Assembly (NCBI GenBank): GCA_950295325.1
Contig: OX485803.1
Span: 29,999,554-30,063,553 of the forward strand
Direction of reading: 5' to 3'
DNA: 64,000 bases
DNA from: Polytrichum commune
Taxonomy: Eukaryota > Streptophyta > Polytrichopsida > Polytrichales > Polytrichaceae
In this document: positions 35,121 to 47,997 of the stretch, piece after piece
How the letters are laid out: the number at the start of each line of letters is the position of its first letter
Position numbering within the stretch: position 1 is the stretch's first letter
Made by a program: the position numbers and the translations under genes
The notes under the pieces: generated by a model
Seen by the model: the letters and a program-made list of their open reading frames with translations, nothing else
Database searches by the model: none
What the model was told of the DNA's origin: nothing

Positions 35121-38100
35121 ACCCCATCAGAATATTAGGTGGTGACCCATTTTGGGTTCCATAAGCATTTAAGGGTTAACAAACTTCATTAGCAAACTTT
35201 GCACATTCAAAAAAATTAACCAATGGTTATTCATGATGAGCACCTTGTCCCTTCACAACATTCGAGTGTTTGCACCTATTTGGAGTTGTCAATGATGTTG
35301 TAGAGTAGAGGTGCCCATAGTTGATCACTTAAGATATTCTACGCCGGATCTAAATAAATAGAAGCCAATGCAAATTATTCCCGTGTAGGAAGATAAAAAT
35401 TAGGAGGAATGCATATTTTTTGATAATTTTATTCCTTAGATTGAAATTAATGTGAATTTTGGAAGCCAAAAGTTGACCCGAACATATTACCAATGTCTAG
35501 AGTCTACCATAACTACTCATTTTAAACGGTCATTCCTCCTCACTTTAGCACTCATAACCAAGACATGTGTCATGACACTATTGGTTCTGGCCTAAACAAA
35601 ATTAAGTCCCAACATAATTGAGATTTGGTCCCAACCCAATCGAGGTTCCAGTACATTGTAGATTGCCAATGGAATCTTGATCGGGAGTAGGCGACTCTAC
35701 GATAGGTACTTTCCCCAATCACTTTGCGAGACTTGATGAGCAAGTAAGAGCCATGGCTACCATGGCTACCATGGCACTTTGTAATTCTCTTGATAGGTGA
35801 CTCCCAATGTTGCACGGATGTTTAGGTTCAACCTAACTATCCATAAGGATATTTGTATGGGTATATGTATTATCAACACACTTTAACACCGACATAATAA
35901 GTTGAGCATGACCTCTATAATTAGATTATTAACAAATATGTGTATACTCCCGTTTGCAAGATCGAGAGGATCCCAACGCACTCAAAAATCACCTCGTTTG
36001 GATACCCATATGCAAAAGTTTGTGCTCACAATATAGATACCATTCTAGATTCATTCCAATAGGTAGGTCCATGTGAATTGGGAAAGTCCATGGGATCATT
36101 CAAGCAAAAGCAGAATTGTCGTTTTGACTTCTTATAACTTTTGCATCTCAACTCCGATTCTCAAACTTAAAATGTCAGTCTTTGAGATTCACAATCAGCT
36201 TACATGATGAGACAATTCCAGTTCCAATCCAATGGTCAAAATTCTATGTGGGATTGAAAATGCCCACAACCTAGGGCCCCATACCTTTGAGGGTCGAGGG
36301 CGACCGATGTTATGCCACCATTGTTGCCTCCCTCACGCCTTGTATAGGTTTGTAGCTCAAGGTGGGCCGGCACAATTTCTTTATAGATTTGCCCTCTTAG
36401 ATGACCTTCAAAGCTTCTCTGGCATTTCAAAATTGGATCCATTTTGGGCACTCAATTTCTAAATTTACCACCACTAGCCGATCTTTTTATACTAGAAGTG
36501 CATCTCCATTGAGAGCCAACACGAAAGGGTAATGTCACCTTGAGACCACCTTCTTCAAGTAGGTAGCAAGGGTTCCATTGTTGATTCTTTAGCTTTGAGC
36601 TATTTAAACATGTAGTGCTAGGTGGAAAAGCCTTTCCGGAATTGTTAGATAGATTCTCAATAACATCAGCATTCCATTTCGCTTCTTAATGAAAGATACA
36701 TCCTAACTTTAATAAGGAACTCTCAATGGTTGGTGGTGGTGAATCCTTTACTTTTGAAATTCCATTGATTTGTTCCAAATTGTGTGTGTGTCACTACTAT
36801 AGAATTCCGAGACGCAAACCTTCAATTTGAGTCGCAAGGAGGAATTGATCACATCTTGTACATTAATATGTGCAATTAGTTTGCGTTCATGATTAAGTTA
36901 CCTCTTTTCCCCATGCAAATTACCTTGGGATAATATCAATTCACAAACAATTAACACAACTTTCTTTAATTGCACATACTTAGATGTGATACTTAGATGT
37001 GTTTTCCTCAAAATAGTTCAATTAGTGACATAATTCAATTATATAGTTGGGAATGTGTTCTCGGAAATTAAGTTTCACGACACTTACCATGGGGGATGAC
37101 CTCTCTAGGGTTGTAATTAGTGAATCGAAATTAGGTCCCACTAGACTAAATAAGGGCCTTTGAATCTCTTCCAATGTCAAAATGCTCCTATAAATTAATC
37201 TACCATGCTCAATGGATTAACCGATGGGTACAGTTTAGGAGGTACACCAAATTTTTGATTAACGACTTAAGTGTTTCATTTTTATCTTAAGTGTATAATT
37301 AGAGCCTTAATTTTTGTGTTATTAGCCTAATGCTAACATACTTGTACTAATTGTTGCCTTATTAGGCCAACTCATAGCCTAAGCCATGTCATGTGCTTGA
37401 TTAAATACTTACGTGTTTCATTTTTATCTTAAGTGAGTGATTAGCACCCTAATTATTGTGTTATTAGTCTAATGCAATCATACTTATGCTAATTATTGCA
37501 CTATTAGAGGAGTAAAGAGGAGAGGAAAAGAATTTACCCCCTAAAAATTGACGGATGAGATAAGCTCAATCCAATGGATGAGCCTAATCCAACCCCAAAT
37601 GAGAGTTCAAGCCGAGGAAAAGTCGGTCCCAATTTCTTTAAGCTGGCCCGATGGTTTGGGCGCCAAATTTGTGCCACCTAGGATGCCACATGGGATGAGT
37701 GAGTGTTCAGGCCAACCCTTAGTATGAAGCCCTTAGGCCCGATTTGATGAAATCAAATGATCCTATTGGCCCAAATTTTGAAAGTTCAGGCCAGCCCTCA
37801 ATCAAGCCCCAAGTATAAAATGGCCCTAAGTCAAACATTCATACTTGGTGGCATATCACAAATTGAAAAGTTTTTAAAATACCAAAACAATTTTTGGGCT
37901 TCATGACATCTCCTGCCATCTTAATACCTTGTTAATCACCCGTTAGTTACACATAGGTATGAAAGTCCATACATGAATATACATAGACCTGAATGGCATA
38001 AAGAGTGGAATAATCCTCGAATAGTCACACTCTACTGGTGCCAAAATGATGTGAAAGCCTCATCATCTATATAAATTCAAGTGATAAGAGAAGAGGGGAT

Positions 38101-38621
38101 GCGAGTCCATAAATTTGGTTACTTATCTTAGTCAAACAATCACATTTGAGAGGTGTGTAGTCAGTTTTGCATCCAAGAAACACCAACCCCATGTGGTTAG
38201 AAGGAATTGGACTACATGCTCAGAATATGATGTGGATATATAAATTTTGTACATGCTTAGAAGTGTGTTGATGTAGACCCCACAATCCTAGTAAGTGACA
38301 CATGCTTGTATATACAGTTGTGAATAGAAAAATATAATTATGCATCTGTTTTGCTTGCAATAATTTCAAATGAAAATGCAACAATCACCATATATTTTCC
38401 TGCAGACAACAGATAAACTGCGCAACTTGATGAATCCTCTTCATCTTTGATCGATTGCTTATTTTTATTTCCAAAGATTTACACCAAAAACACTAACCTA
38501 TCCAGGGCAGCAAGGACAGGAAGTGTAGCTCAACATCTGAATGATTTTATCCCCCCCCCCAAAAAGAAAAAGAGTCTGAATTGAATACAAGTTATTAACT
38601 AATTACAGTCTCAACTCTTGG
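35121..38621. other. Gene-free spacer with repeat fragments
   Basis: No gene is seen. Two blocks of about 108 bp (37255-37365 and 37399-37506, both containing gtttcatttttatcttaagt) are a spaced direct duplication. Bases about 37896-38010 match 53869-54135 apart from a MITE inserted in the latter. A C run lies at about 38551-38560. Confidence 0.5.
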
Positions 38622-39654
38622 TCATTGAATGATGCAGCATCGTGGAGCAGCGTCAGTGTTCTCTTCATCATCTGCACAAGATTTCTTAACATTAGAAGTG
38701 TGATTTTGTTTCTGTTGCGAGAGATCTGTTCTTTGAGTAGTACTTAGTTTCCAGCGAGAACGAACCGACAATACAATACTCGTTACTTAGCACACTGAAA
38801 AATTGCAAACCGCAATCCTCCTTAAAAAGTGTTAGAAGGTAACTACATATATACATAGGTTGGCTCCTCGTGATATATTTCCGTAGAGGCCTACGACCGA
38901 GAATGTAATCTTTAAGCGAATCTTGTAAGAAGTATGGACACACGGATAGCAAAACGTCAACCTGTTTGATCCAAATTTTATGCCTTATCCATGTAGAAAG
39001 CAACATACCAACAATAGTGGGAGGGAGTGCCGCCATAGCCGCCCTGGTTGGAGAAGGTGAGTCGCCAAGGAAGGCTTCCACAAGTCCCTCTGTGCATTGA
39101 AAAACAAGAGGCAACAATATAAATTAGTTCATCGCTTACTCTGCCTTCGAAATAAACTCACATCACTACATCTCCCGATTCATCCTGGATTAAATGTTGT
39201 TTAACAAGAAGAGCTGACAAGAAATAGTGGGAGAGAAACATAATGAGATCATGAAGCACCACGCGTGCATTCAAAAGAAGGCTTCATAAACGAATCACCA
39301 ATTGCGCGCGAAGTAAGAGAAAAGAACAGGAAACTTAAATCAAAGGACATACCACGGGGTTCCACTGCAGATGGCGTTGGTTTCAGCGCACTAAGACGCT
39401 TCTTGATGTCCATGAAAATCAGAATCTTCACCTACAGAGTGGAAATTAACACACGCACACAATCAACGCTAATTATCATCCTTCACAATACCAGAAAGCA
39501 CTAACTATACTATTCTCTTCAAACCTTCCTGCCATTCATGCCCATGGAAACAATATCAGCTCACCCTGTTCCTCCGTGCCGACGTCTTTTTCTTGTTCTT
39601 CGCGGCAGCTCTACCGCTCTCCCGTCGCGTAGGAACCTTTGCCGTGGGCTCCAT
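38622..39654 (-). CDS. Small basic protein, four exons (99 aa), paralog of the 22 kb gene
   Basis: Exon model on the - strand: 39654-39565, 39431-39353, 39089-39009, 38671-38622. All introns are GT-AG, phases are 0, 1, 1, and the total is exactly 300 bases (99 codons plus stop). Exon 1 is strongly basic (RRESGRAAAKNKKKTSARRNR begins at residue 10), suggesting nuclear or RNA/DNA contact. Exon 2 reads VKILIFMDIKKRLSALKPTP, aligned with VIVALLVHRFVKALSPTKPP of the 22 kb gene. Exon 3 carries SPTRAAMAALPPTIV, aligned with KSTRRAMDALPTKLV. Exon 4 is short, acidic and ends CCIIQ, which has the form of a CaaX prenylation signal, whereas the paralog ends quite differently. Family unknown. The clean splice phases and conserved blocks make a real gene likely; a decaying copy is the alternative. 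Confidence 0.62.
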
Positions 39655-39912
39655 AGTTACAGCAATATTTCACTTTTCTCAACAGATGTTACACTCTACC
39701 CTCGGCTGCGTGCACGGCACAAAGGAGCAATTCCCCACCACAGGCGATGTACGTGCACACTTAGAATCGGTGACAGCTACGGAGCTAAACCCGTGACGAC
39801 AAACGACGAGGACAAAGCGAGTAAGTTATCGAAGGAGAAACTTTTTAAATAGAATGACGAGTTTGTAACTTCATTGGCACCTGTTCCTATGCATCGGCGT
39901 CAGATTATAAAA

Positions 39913-39989
39913 TATTCGAAGTTCGGTTGACATGTGGCATGCCACACGTCAACATTGCGGCACGCCACATGTCAACCGTCTTCGAGAAT
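39913..39989. repeat. Inverted repeat upstream of the 39 kb gene
   Basis: Arms of about 30 bp (attcgaagttcggttgacat... and its near complement at 39960-39989) around a 17-base spacer, centred about 300 bases upstream of the ATG at 39654. The arms contain TTGAC/GTCAA, the core recognised by WRKY factors, and the inner part is itself palindromic (gtggcatgccac). It could be a protein-binding site or a small foldback. Confidence 0.8.
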
Positions 39990-40328
39990 TTGAAGTCCGG
40001 TCACATGATCCAGCGAACTCCAAACCTGATAATAATATTATATTGATGAAGTTGTTACCCCCACTCACACACCTGTAGGTAAACATTTCCTGCTTGCCAC
40101 CCTCAACCTCTGTAAAAATCTGGCTAAACCTTACTCTTCAAACAAGCCTGCGATGTTGCGAGAACCTTCGTGGGTAGGGCCCGTGTAAACAATTAACTTA
40201 ACCCATGAAACCCAATGCAATGGCTACAACGCCTCCCACACACAGTACAGTTTAGGTATGTAATGCAGCAAGTGGGTGTTGCGATGGATTGAACTGCTCA
40301 GCCCAGTGTCCAGGGAGATTTTTGGGCA

Positions 40329-41014
40329 CAATGGGTCAATATCCTAGTGTTTCCAAGTCCAACCGGTTACATGTTGCAATCTTCGCTTCTGCTGTATTGA
40401 TATGAGGTAAATAATCCCTAGATTCCTCTAAAATAATCGGTAATTTTCCTGAAACCTTGAACTTCAACCAGTTATTTCTTAAACTCAACCGGTTCATCTG
40501 CAACTAGCAGCCAGTTCTCTGCGTTCATTGCTGGAGCCATGAGGACATCATCCCAAACTCATCAAAGATGAGAGTGCATACGACCCAGTACACGTCCCTG
40601 TACATCCCTGCAGTGTACCAAAGGAAGGTAGCAAAATGAAGGCCGATGTTGAGAAGCCGGTATTAGACTGGGTCGGACCCAGTTAGAGTGCGCCACGTCA
40701 TTAGGCAGGAGCAGCTAGGGGACGACCTGTAACTTACCATCATTCACAACTTACCACCAACAACACTGAAGTTTGCTCTCAACGCGCATTGCAAACTAAA
40801 ATAAACTCATGCCCAACCTACGGCGTGCAGATATCACTGAATCCAATTTGGGTTTTGTGTCATCGGAGCCTGCTCAATTCAGCAGTCTTCCATCCTCGCG
40901 ATAAAATAATCGCAAGCACCTTTTTGGTACCATGCTACGTGTCACAACATCGTCTGAGTGTCTCGCCCCCCAGGCTGTCACTACCCTGTCTGCGCTCGCT
41001 CACTCGCTCCTTTT
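40329..41014 (+). repeat. Left arm of a large inverted repeat pair
   Basis: Matches 48216-49106 in reverse complement over its whole length, apart from a block of about 235 bases present only in the right copy. It carries the same AACCGGTT-rich segment (gtccaaccggttacatgttg) that forms the arms of the foldback elements at 24-28 kb, so it belongs to that family. No coding capacity is evident. Confidence 0.88.
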
Positions 41015-41608
41015 CTCCAACTCCTCACTCGCTCTCTCTGTCTGCAGCTCCCCACTCGCTCCAATCTCAGAAACCACGGCAGTACCCGATTGCACCGCGT
41101 GACCGAGTAGTTGCACCGCGTTACAGAAATTGTCCCCCTAGTGCCTTACTTATACCCTGAGGGAAGCAGCAGAGGTGACGATTGAGCTGCAGATCACACA
41201 CCTGTCGCGCTAGCTTGCGCCCCATTTGTGAAGGCTTGGTTTGAGGATCGGATACTACGTGTTGAGCGCACACTTCATCCCTCCAGATTGACGCCACGCA
41301 TCGCACCCTCCACACTTGACCGAGCGGGAGCCCTGGAATCATGACACGTGGCATTCGTTCAGTGTTCCTCTCGGCATGTTGATTAGATGACGTGGCAGCC
41401 ATTTATATACCCAAACCTCTTTGAGCTGTGGGCCCTTACCAGTAACATATGACCGCAGGTGAAAACGCTCTCCGTTCTATTTTAGCATGTAAACTTCTTT
41501 CTTTGAATGATCTGACCCTCTAATTAGCCTCAGAGGCCCCGAATTAGTCTTAAAAGACTCACGAGAGATGAATTAACCACAAATTTAAGGGGGGGTAGAT
41601 GTAACCAC

Positions 41609-41987
41609 TACACTAACTTTGGTACTTAGTGTCATATGGTAATTTTATCTCACTGTGGTAACTTTTCTAATGACACGTTCTCATGAATAAGTTTACAAGT
41701 ATTGCACTTCTAACGTTCATCCATTTTTTATTTAGTGTATTTTGCATTCTAACATTATGTGATGATCGTAACATGGTTTCATGAATGATTGAAATTTTGG
41801 ATAAAATCTTGCTTAGTAAGTGACAGTAATTGCACCATTGTGAACCTATAATGCTCAAGAAACATACAAGGAATGACAAACAATGCGAGCTTTACATTTA
41901 GTGTTTGTGACGCTGCATGGGCGGTTTACAATTTGTATTGAGCAAGACAAATCGAATTGGTGACAAATAAATAAAATGTTTAGTGGA
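41609..41987. mobile_element. MITE, TACACTAA ends, longer form (about 379 bp)
   Basis: Starts tacactaac and ends tttagtgga with imperfect inverted repeats. The interior shares ggaatgacaaa and attgagca.gacaaatcgaattggtgaca with the 141-bp element at 20249-20389. It abuts the start of the 3 kb repeat copy at 41988. Non-coding. Confidence 0.55.
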
Positions 41988-44718
41988 GACCCCCTTTCCC
42001 TAGGTGATGGTGGTGGGGCACAACTCCAAGACGTGGTGAGTAGCCTTGGTGCACCTGAATGGCATGGTTAGGACTTTCAGCTAATTTATGCGTTAACAAA
42101 TTAGCTAACTGAAATTCTAGCTTTGTTTATACATCAGTAAGTAACAATAATGCAAAATGATTTTATATTGTGGTAATAAATATTCAAAATAGTGTGGAAT
42201 GTTGATAAATTAGCGTGGGCAACCTAATTGCACTAATCAATGTACGTTAACCAAGCATCCACCCAGTTAGGACAATTTAAAGTTTGACCAATTTTAAGAG
42301 ATGAGTTAAGGTTGGTTGCCTAGATGTTTCAACCAACTTCCCCAAGTTTTGAACATGAGAGTAACTATGAAGGTTATAAATACTATAGCCCACATTATTG
42401 TTGTTTAATACAAATTAATATATTTTTCTATATTAATCTCAAATTGAATGATATTATAAATCCAAATGGAAACAGGGGACATTATTTTAGTATGATAATT
42501 TTAGTAGAATATTGTTTTATGATACACATTTATGCTGATTTTGGATGGTTTAAGAAATGATGTGGCCCTTTTTATAGCATAAGGGAGAAGAGATGGGGAA
42601 GAGATGGGAAAAATAAGAAGTGGACATACAAAAAAATAATTGGGCTACGAGCATTACCCTTAAAGTCTCTCAAGACTTATGTTTTGTCAAGGAGGTTCAC
42701 CTCACTTTTGATAAAGCTATAGTATTGGAGGAGCATTCAAGTGTTGTCAAACCCCCAATTTTGGAGAATTAAAGTGGAGGTGTTGGTTTTTAGCCGATAG
42801 ACAATGATATGAAATTGATGAGAAATGCAATTTTTGTTACTCCTTTGGTCTTGGGTTTTGTAACTCCATTGTATCAACCAGTGGAAAACAATCCCTAGCT
42901 GCACACCATTTTTTGCACATTTGTGGTAAGAAAAAAAAGAATCTCCTCATGAGTTATCAAGAGTAATGTTTTTTTTTTGTCAAAAATAGGTACATATGCT
43001 ATTGCCACTAGAACACTTGAGCAAAAATGATTCCATTTGCATCGCCATCTACCCTTCTAAAATTCATATTTTGGACAAAAGCGTCCCCATTGTACACTAG
43101 GGGTTAAGTAATCTCATTTAAAAAATACTCTTCACTCTTCACTCTTCACCCTTCACATAGTTAATTTACTATGATTAAGAACATGGTTTTCTTCTTGATT
43201 TTAAACATATTATGACTATTGGAGAAATCCATGACAAAAAAGCATTGGGGAGTTCACTTAGCCTTATGTTTGGTATACACGTCTATTAATCACGGATTTT
43301 ATGGGGCCTATTATGTGGAGCTTTAGGAATTTCAGTGACCCAATTCTATAATGAATTGGTCTTTCAAGCATTTCTTGGAACCTTCTATCCATGTGTTCTC
43401 AAGGGACCCTATATTAATTATAGAAACCTCAAAACAAATTTCCCTACATTGTCCAACAATCATACAACCAAATATAAAGCATCCAATTGGAAAATTGATT
43501 TTGAGCATCTCAACGTTTGTGCACCTCCTCCAAGTTATTCCTTTCCCTAGCGATGGCACTGCAAAATCTCTTGATCAAAGTCATTCAAGACACAAGACTT
43601 GTTGTCTTCACAAGAAAAAAGAAGAGTACACACACAACCACAAACTAGCCCTTATTTACCTCTTCACCAGATGCTGGTGTTTTTGTCACTTGCATATGCG
43701 ATGCAATTTGCAGTGTCCAAAATAACTTCATAGCATCAAGGTTCTTTTGAATCAAGAACTATAAACCCAATTTCATCCATCATTCATGGTTACCAAAAAT
43801 TGTCATTCATGGTACATTCATTTTTTGACACAAATAATTATCTCCAAGGAATAAATTTCACCCTATATTTTAACTCACGTTGTTTGCTAATTTATGCTGA
43901 ACAAAATATTAGGAATAATAACAAAACCTTGAGTTCAAGTACACTTTTTGAAGTCAATTTTCAAGTACACATTTCAAGTCAATTGAATATCCAAGTGTAC
44001 CCAAAATGTGCTACCATACATCCTACATTGGGTGCCCCCCCCCCCCAAGTTTAATCCAAAGCAAAAGAACAAAATTTGAACTACATGAAACCTAGGTAAT
44101 TTGTTAGGACAAATATTAAAAGGTCGATGAAGGGGGTTTGATAAAATCTCAATCCTTTAATGTGAGGGAGCCCAAGAAAACCTACTGCCCTATAAATTTA
44201 TGACTGATTCATCTCAATGTACATTCTAACCTCCATAATATCATGCATGTGGCAACCAAAGTGCACATGATATTAAGGGCATTTGTAGTGTTAACATGAA
44301 TGCATGATAATAGGGAATGTAGCATGTGACATAATGGAATAACACATAGTCAACATTGTAATAATGACAAAGATGACAACGTGGTGCGTGCAAGGGTGTG
44401 GATTGAATTCTTTGGTGGGTTATTTTAATGTCAAAACCTATGATATATGGGAGGATAGTGTCACAACAAGGAGGGAGATTTATACTAAGCACATTTGTTT
44501 CCTAGAGTTTTAGGAGGTAAGAGAGGTTAGGGTGTAATCTCACTACCCTAAATATCTTGGTGTGCATGGCATTTGTCTTCATGACTTGTCATGTAGCACC
44601 AAGTGTCATATGGCACCCTCTATAGTTGCCGCCTAGTGATTGGGAGACAATTGATATGGGTTGATGATGAATAATTTGGGCTACACTGAATCAAATGCTT
44701 AGTGTAGGTATGTTAATG
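41988..44718 (+). repeat. Copy A of a dispersed non-coding repeat of about 3 kb
   Basis: Aligns along its length with 56147-59852: gacccccttt at the start, accaagcatccaccc, gagatgagttaaggttgg, a C run (44035-44046), ccctataaat.tatgactga, and catgacttgtcatgtagcac near the end. Copy A is shorter because copy B has two extra blocks. No long open frame, terminal repeats or target duplication were found, so the class is unknown. Confidence 0.88.
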
Positions 44719-44991
44719 CCTCGGGGGGTGCACTGTATATTATGTTTGAGAACCACGTGCGTTCATGACCCCTCCTAAAAACCCCCTATATACGAGAGGT
44801 TAAATGTCTAGATATCTTTGTATACAGATGTATTCCGTTTTAAATATATGTTTAATGTAAGTATACGTGAATAATTTTCAGTTCTAAATGTGTCTATTGT
44901 ATGTATACGTAATACGGCAAGGTCCAAATCAATACCCCTCCTGTGCACTCACGTGGACTCGTACAAGTTTAGTAAAGTGCACCCCCCGAGG
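44719..44991. mobile_element. MITE with CCTCGGGGGG ends, 273 bp
   Basis: Both ends read cctcggggggtgcact inward (16 bp perfect, then diverging). The flanks are a 6-bp duplication TTAATG (44713-44718 and 44992-44997). Copy B of the 3 kb repeat has the uninterrupted site tattaatgatgc at 59845-59856, an empty site that confirms the insertion. A 6-bp duplication does not point clearly to one superfamily. AT-rich, non-coding core. Confidence 0.88.
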
Positions 44992-46328
44992 TTAATGCAG
45001 GGTCTTTGATGCAATTTTCATGTACAATTTTCATCCTCATACATCAAAACTTGTGAGCAAGCTTTTATAGAAGAAATTTAATCAATTCATATATGGCATT
45101 GACCCTAAGATATACCACAATTGATTTAAATTGATTTAAATGTTCACAACTCATAAGAAATGCACATTGCAATATGATTGGATGAAGCTTGACAAAAGAC
45201 CCGCTTCATTTATTCATACATGTCTTAAATTGAGCTTAAATTAGTTTCAAACTTTTTAGACTAATGTTTCTTTCTAAATCATCCATGAATGCCATCATAA
45301 GCTTTCATGTATTGATAAGTTCTAAACATGCATGTGCTTAGAACACCACAATCATTGTCAACTTAAAGATATACAATGTTGTTGATTAATAAGGAGCTTA
45401 TTCAATTCTAAACTAAAGAATGTTGAGTCACATGGAGTCCACCAAAATATTGGTGGACACCAACTATATGGATAACATCTGTAAATATAAGGATGTATCG
45501 CAAACTCATTTACCTCGTAGCCTTTAACCTTCATTTTACAACACATGAACAGTGTTGGATGCCATGTGCAAAAGTCTCAGACCTTTAGGGATTAAGATGT
45601 ATTTTTTTCTTGTTGTTCAAATGTTGTTTGCATTGGCAAAAATGTTGTCACAAGTCACTCGAAAACTAAATTGATTCATGATTACACATGAATGCATATG
45701 TTACATACATACTAGTGAAAGCTGAATTGAGCACGATTACACATACAAAAAGTCCATGTAGAAAAAAACTTCATGCCAATATTCACATTAAAAAAATAAA
45801 TCATAGCAACATATTACGACGAAATTTTCGTAAGGCTCAAAACGGACTCATGGCCACAACATGGTTTGAAAAAGTAGAAAACCACACGTAGAAATCATGG
45901 TTCAAAATAGTGAATAGTGCATAGAATTACAACACGGATAACCTTCATGTACATTTACTGTAACCCCACTATACTTTCTAAAAGGATTGCTTTCCTAAGA
46001 CTCATAGTAATTATGCTCAACACTTCCACAAGGGCTTTCAAGACAATTGCATGAGCAATGTCGTGAAGAAAGCCCAGAAACTTAATTGTGCTTGTACAGG
46101 AGTGAATGGCTCATGTTATTACACAAGGTAAAGCTTGCCTAGTTCTGTTAAAAAGAGTATGTAGTCCAAACTCTTTTTAACATATTTTTACATGAGTTTG
46201 GACTACATATTTTTACATGAGTTTGGACTACATATTTTCATAGGCTATTTACAGGAGGTGCAGAAATGAAAAGAAAAGTGGCTGGAATACAAAACTTAGA
46301 AGCTGAACTTCTTCTTAAGTCCAAGAGA
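44992..46328. other. Gene-free spacer
   Basis: AT-rich, no gene. A local set of inverted and direct repeats (tagtccaaactc and two copies of gagtttggactacatatttt) lies at about 46161-46242. Confidence 0.45.
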
Positions 46329-46410
46329 CGTGCTCGGCAGGATTCGAACCTGCGTGGGCAAAGCCCACATGATTTCTAGTCATGCCCGATAACCACTCCG
46401 GCACGAGCAC
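46329..46410 (-). tRNA. tRNA-Ser (anticodon AGA)
   Basis: 82 nt on the - strand with a perfect acceptor stem (GTGCTCG with CGAGCAC) and discriminator G, a long variable arm (GTGGGC-TTT-GCCCAC, fully paired) as in all serine tRNAs, anticodon loop ACTAGAAAT with AGA, and a T arm with GGTTCGAATCC (the internal B box). No intron, no encoded CCA. It matches the usual plant cytosolic tRNA-Ser(AGA) layout. No TTTT follows closely; the nearest is about 40 bases downstream. Confidence 0.96.
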
Positions 46411-47426
46411 TTTCCCATATGCTTTAAGGGGGCTTATTTTAGACACCACACAAACATTTAACAAACACAAAGACCTCTAACACCTAGAACACTAAAGTTT
46501 TGCCCCCTTCCCACCCGAATTTAGCTAAGATAGATAGATAGAAACTCCGGTCCCTGGGGTAGGGGCCAGCGTGAATAAAGTGTCCGTTCGTAATGCCAAT
46601 AACCCGATGCCCACATGACAAAGGGAAATTGGGGCTATACTACTCTCCCCTTTCGACGATGGACACTATAGTAGCCAGAAACCAAATAAAGAAAGCTAGC
46701 TGCAGCTGGCAGCCGTTTACTGTTGTTTTGTTGGTGTTATAAGGTGTGATTTTGTGGCATTGGTGTTTGCCAAGTCATGTTTCCTCGGTTGGTTGAGGGA
46801 GGATGTTATCAGAGACTATGCATCAAGTTCGTTGTTTCAAGAGCAAATTTTCTAACCACTTTGCATTCACACTTGATCGTTACTAGTTCTTGGGTGTATT
46901 TGGTTCTATCTTTGGTCCGAATTTAGCTAAGACTAAAAGTTGGTTCCAACAACCCAGCCTAACCACCGTCAACATTATCTAGTGCTGAGCCTAGTTGGCA
47001 AATGATGTGGCATGGCTTACAAGTGCAAGTTTTAAGCCTCAAGCACCCACCCTCCCATCGGTACCTTAACATGAGGCAAGAATAGAGGACTTTTAAAAGT
47101 GTCGCCTCCCGCCCTTGTGATTGGTTGCTTTTCAGTCTTAGCTATGAGGGCATGAAGAGCTCCATTAACAAAAACCGATGGTAAGATTGGTGAGTAGTGA
47201 GGCATTTGGGGATGGGACAAAAACTACCCAACATTCATTGCTTGGTAGATAAAACCATGAACATGTGTGAAAGCTATTTAACTAAAACCTACTTGAAAAT
47301 CTCCCGTAGCAAGTTCTTGTAGGTGCATTGGGATAGCCGGATGATTCCCCTATAACCGAGGGAGCTTTACCCGGTTTTTAGGAAATACTTTGGGTCTTAG
47401 CTAAAGCCAGGTGGGAAGGGGGCATA
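46411..47426. other. Gene-free spacer
   Basis: The 100 bases upstream of the tRNA gene (taacaaacacaaagacctc) are shared with the flank of the tRNA gene at 51656, so the duplicated unit is larger than the tRNA. No protein gene seen. Confidence 0.5.
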
Positions 47427-47997
47427 AGGGTCACTTCACACACAAGGCTAAAGGCCCATGACCATGGCAATATAAGAGCTCTCATTGGTTGAAAAGGCGG
47501 AGCCCGTCCAAGTTCACTTCACATTAGGAGGTGAAGGCTTAAAGGCCCAAAGAAAAGTTCGTGGATGAAAAGTCTACATGGAGTCCTACATGGCAGGTTG
47601 TGGATAAGGATGCATGGTCTACCGGAATTTGCGTCAGACCCACCTCCAAGAGGTGGGCCTAATGCAAATTCTAGGAGATCATGACTTTTTTAATATTTTT
47701 TCCATCAAGACAAATTTCATGACAGACTGCAGGGCATATTCCAGGACATGCAAACACCACCAAGTAATTCTCTTAAGTTTGAGACATATTATATTAAACC
47801 AAATCCTCCCCTCTTTTTCTGCCAACAAAATATGCAATGGTCCCGCAACATGATTCATTCTCACTTCACACTATGCTTGAGGGCCCAAGACTACATAAAA
47901 TGGCTTTCCCAACACCCATGGTACGGCCTTTGGATGAGAGTCAAGGGTCCTCACCATTACAAGGTCATGGCTCTTGGCTCATGTGTGAAGTGACCCT
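47427..47997. mobile_element. Short TIR element, hAT-like ends, 571 bp
   Basis: Left end agggtcacttcacaca and right end tgtgtgaagtgaccct are perfect complements over 15-16 bases. Inside, the right half is nearly identical to 11694-11986. The terminal motif AGGGYCRCTTCACAC links it to the element at 9587-10121. No target duplication was found. Non-coding. Confidence 0.82.

Noticed and set aside
41121-41402. 93-codon - strand frame
   Set aside because: No homology recognised, overlaps the inner edge of a repeat arm region, and no supporting splice or start context.
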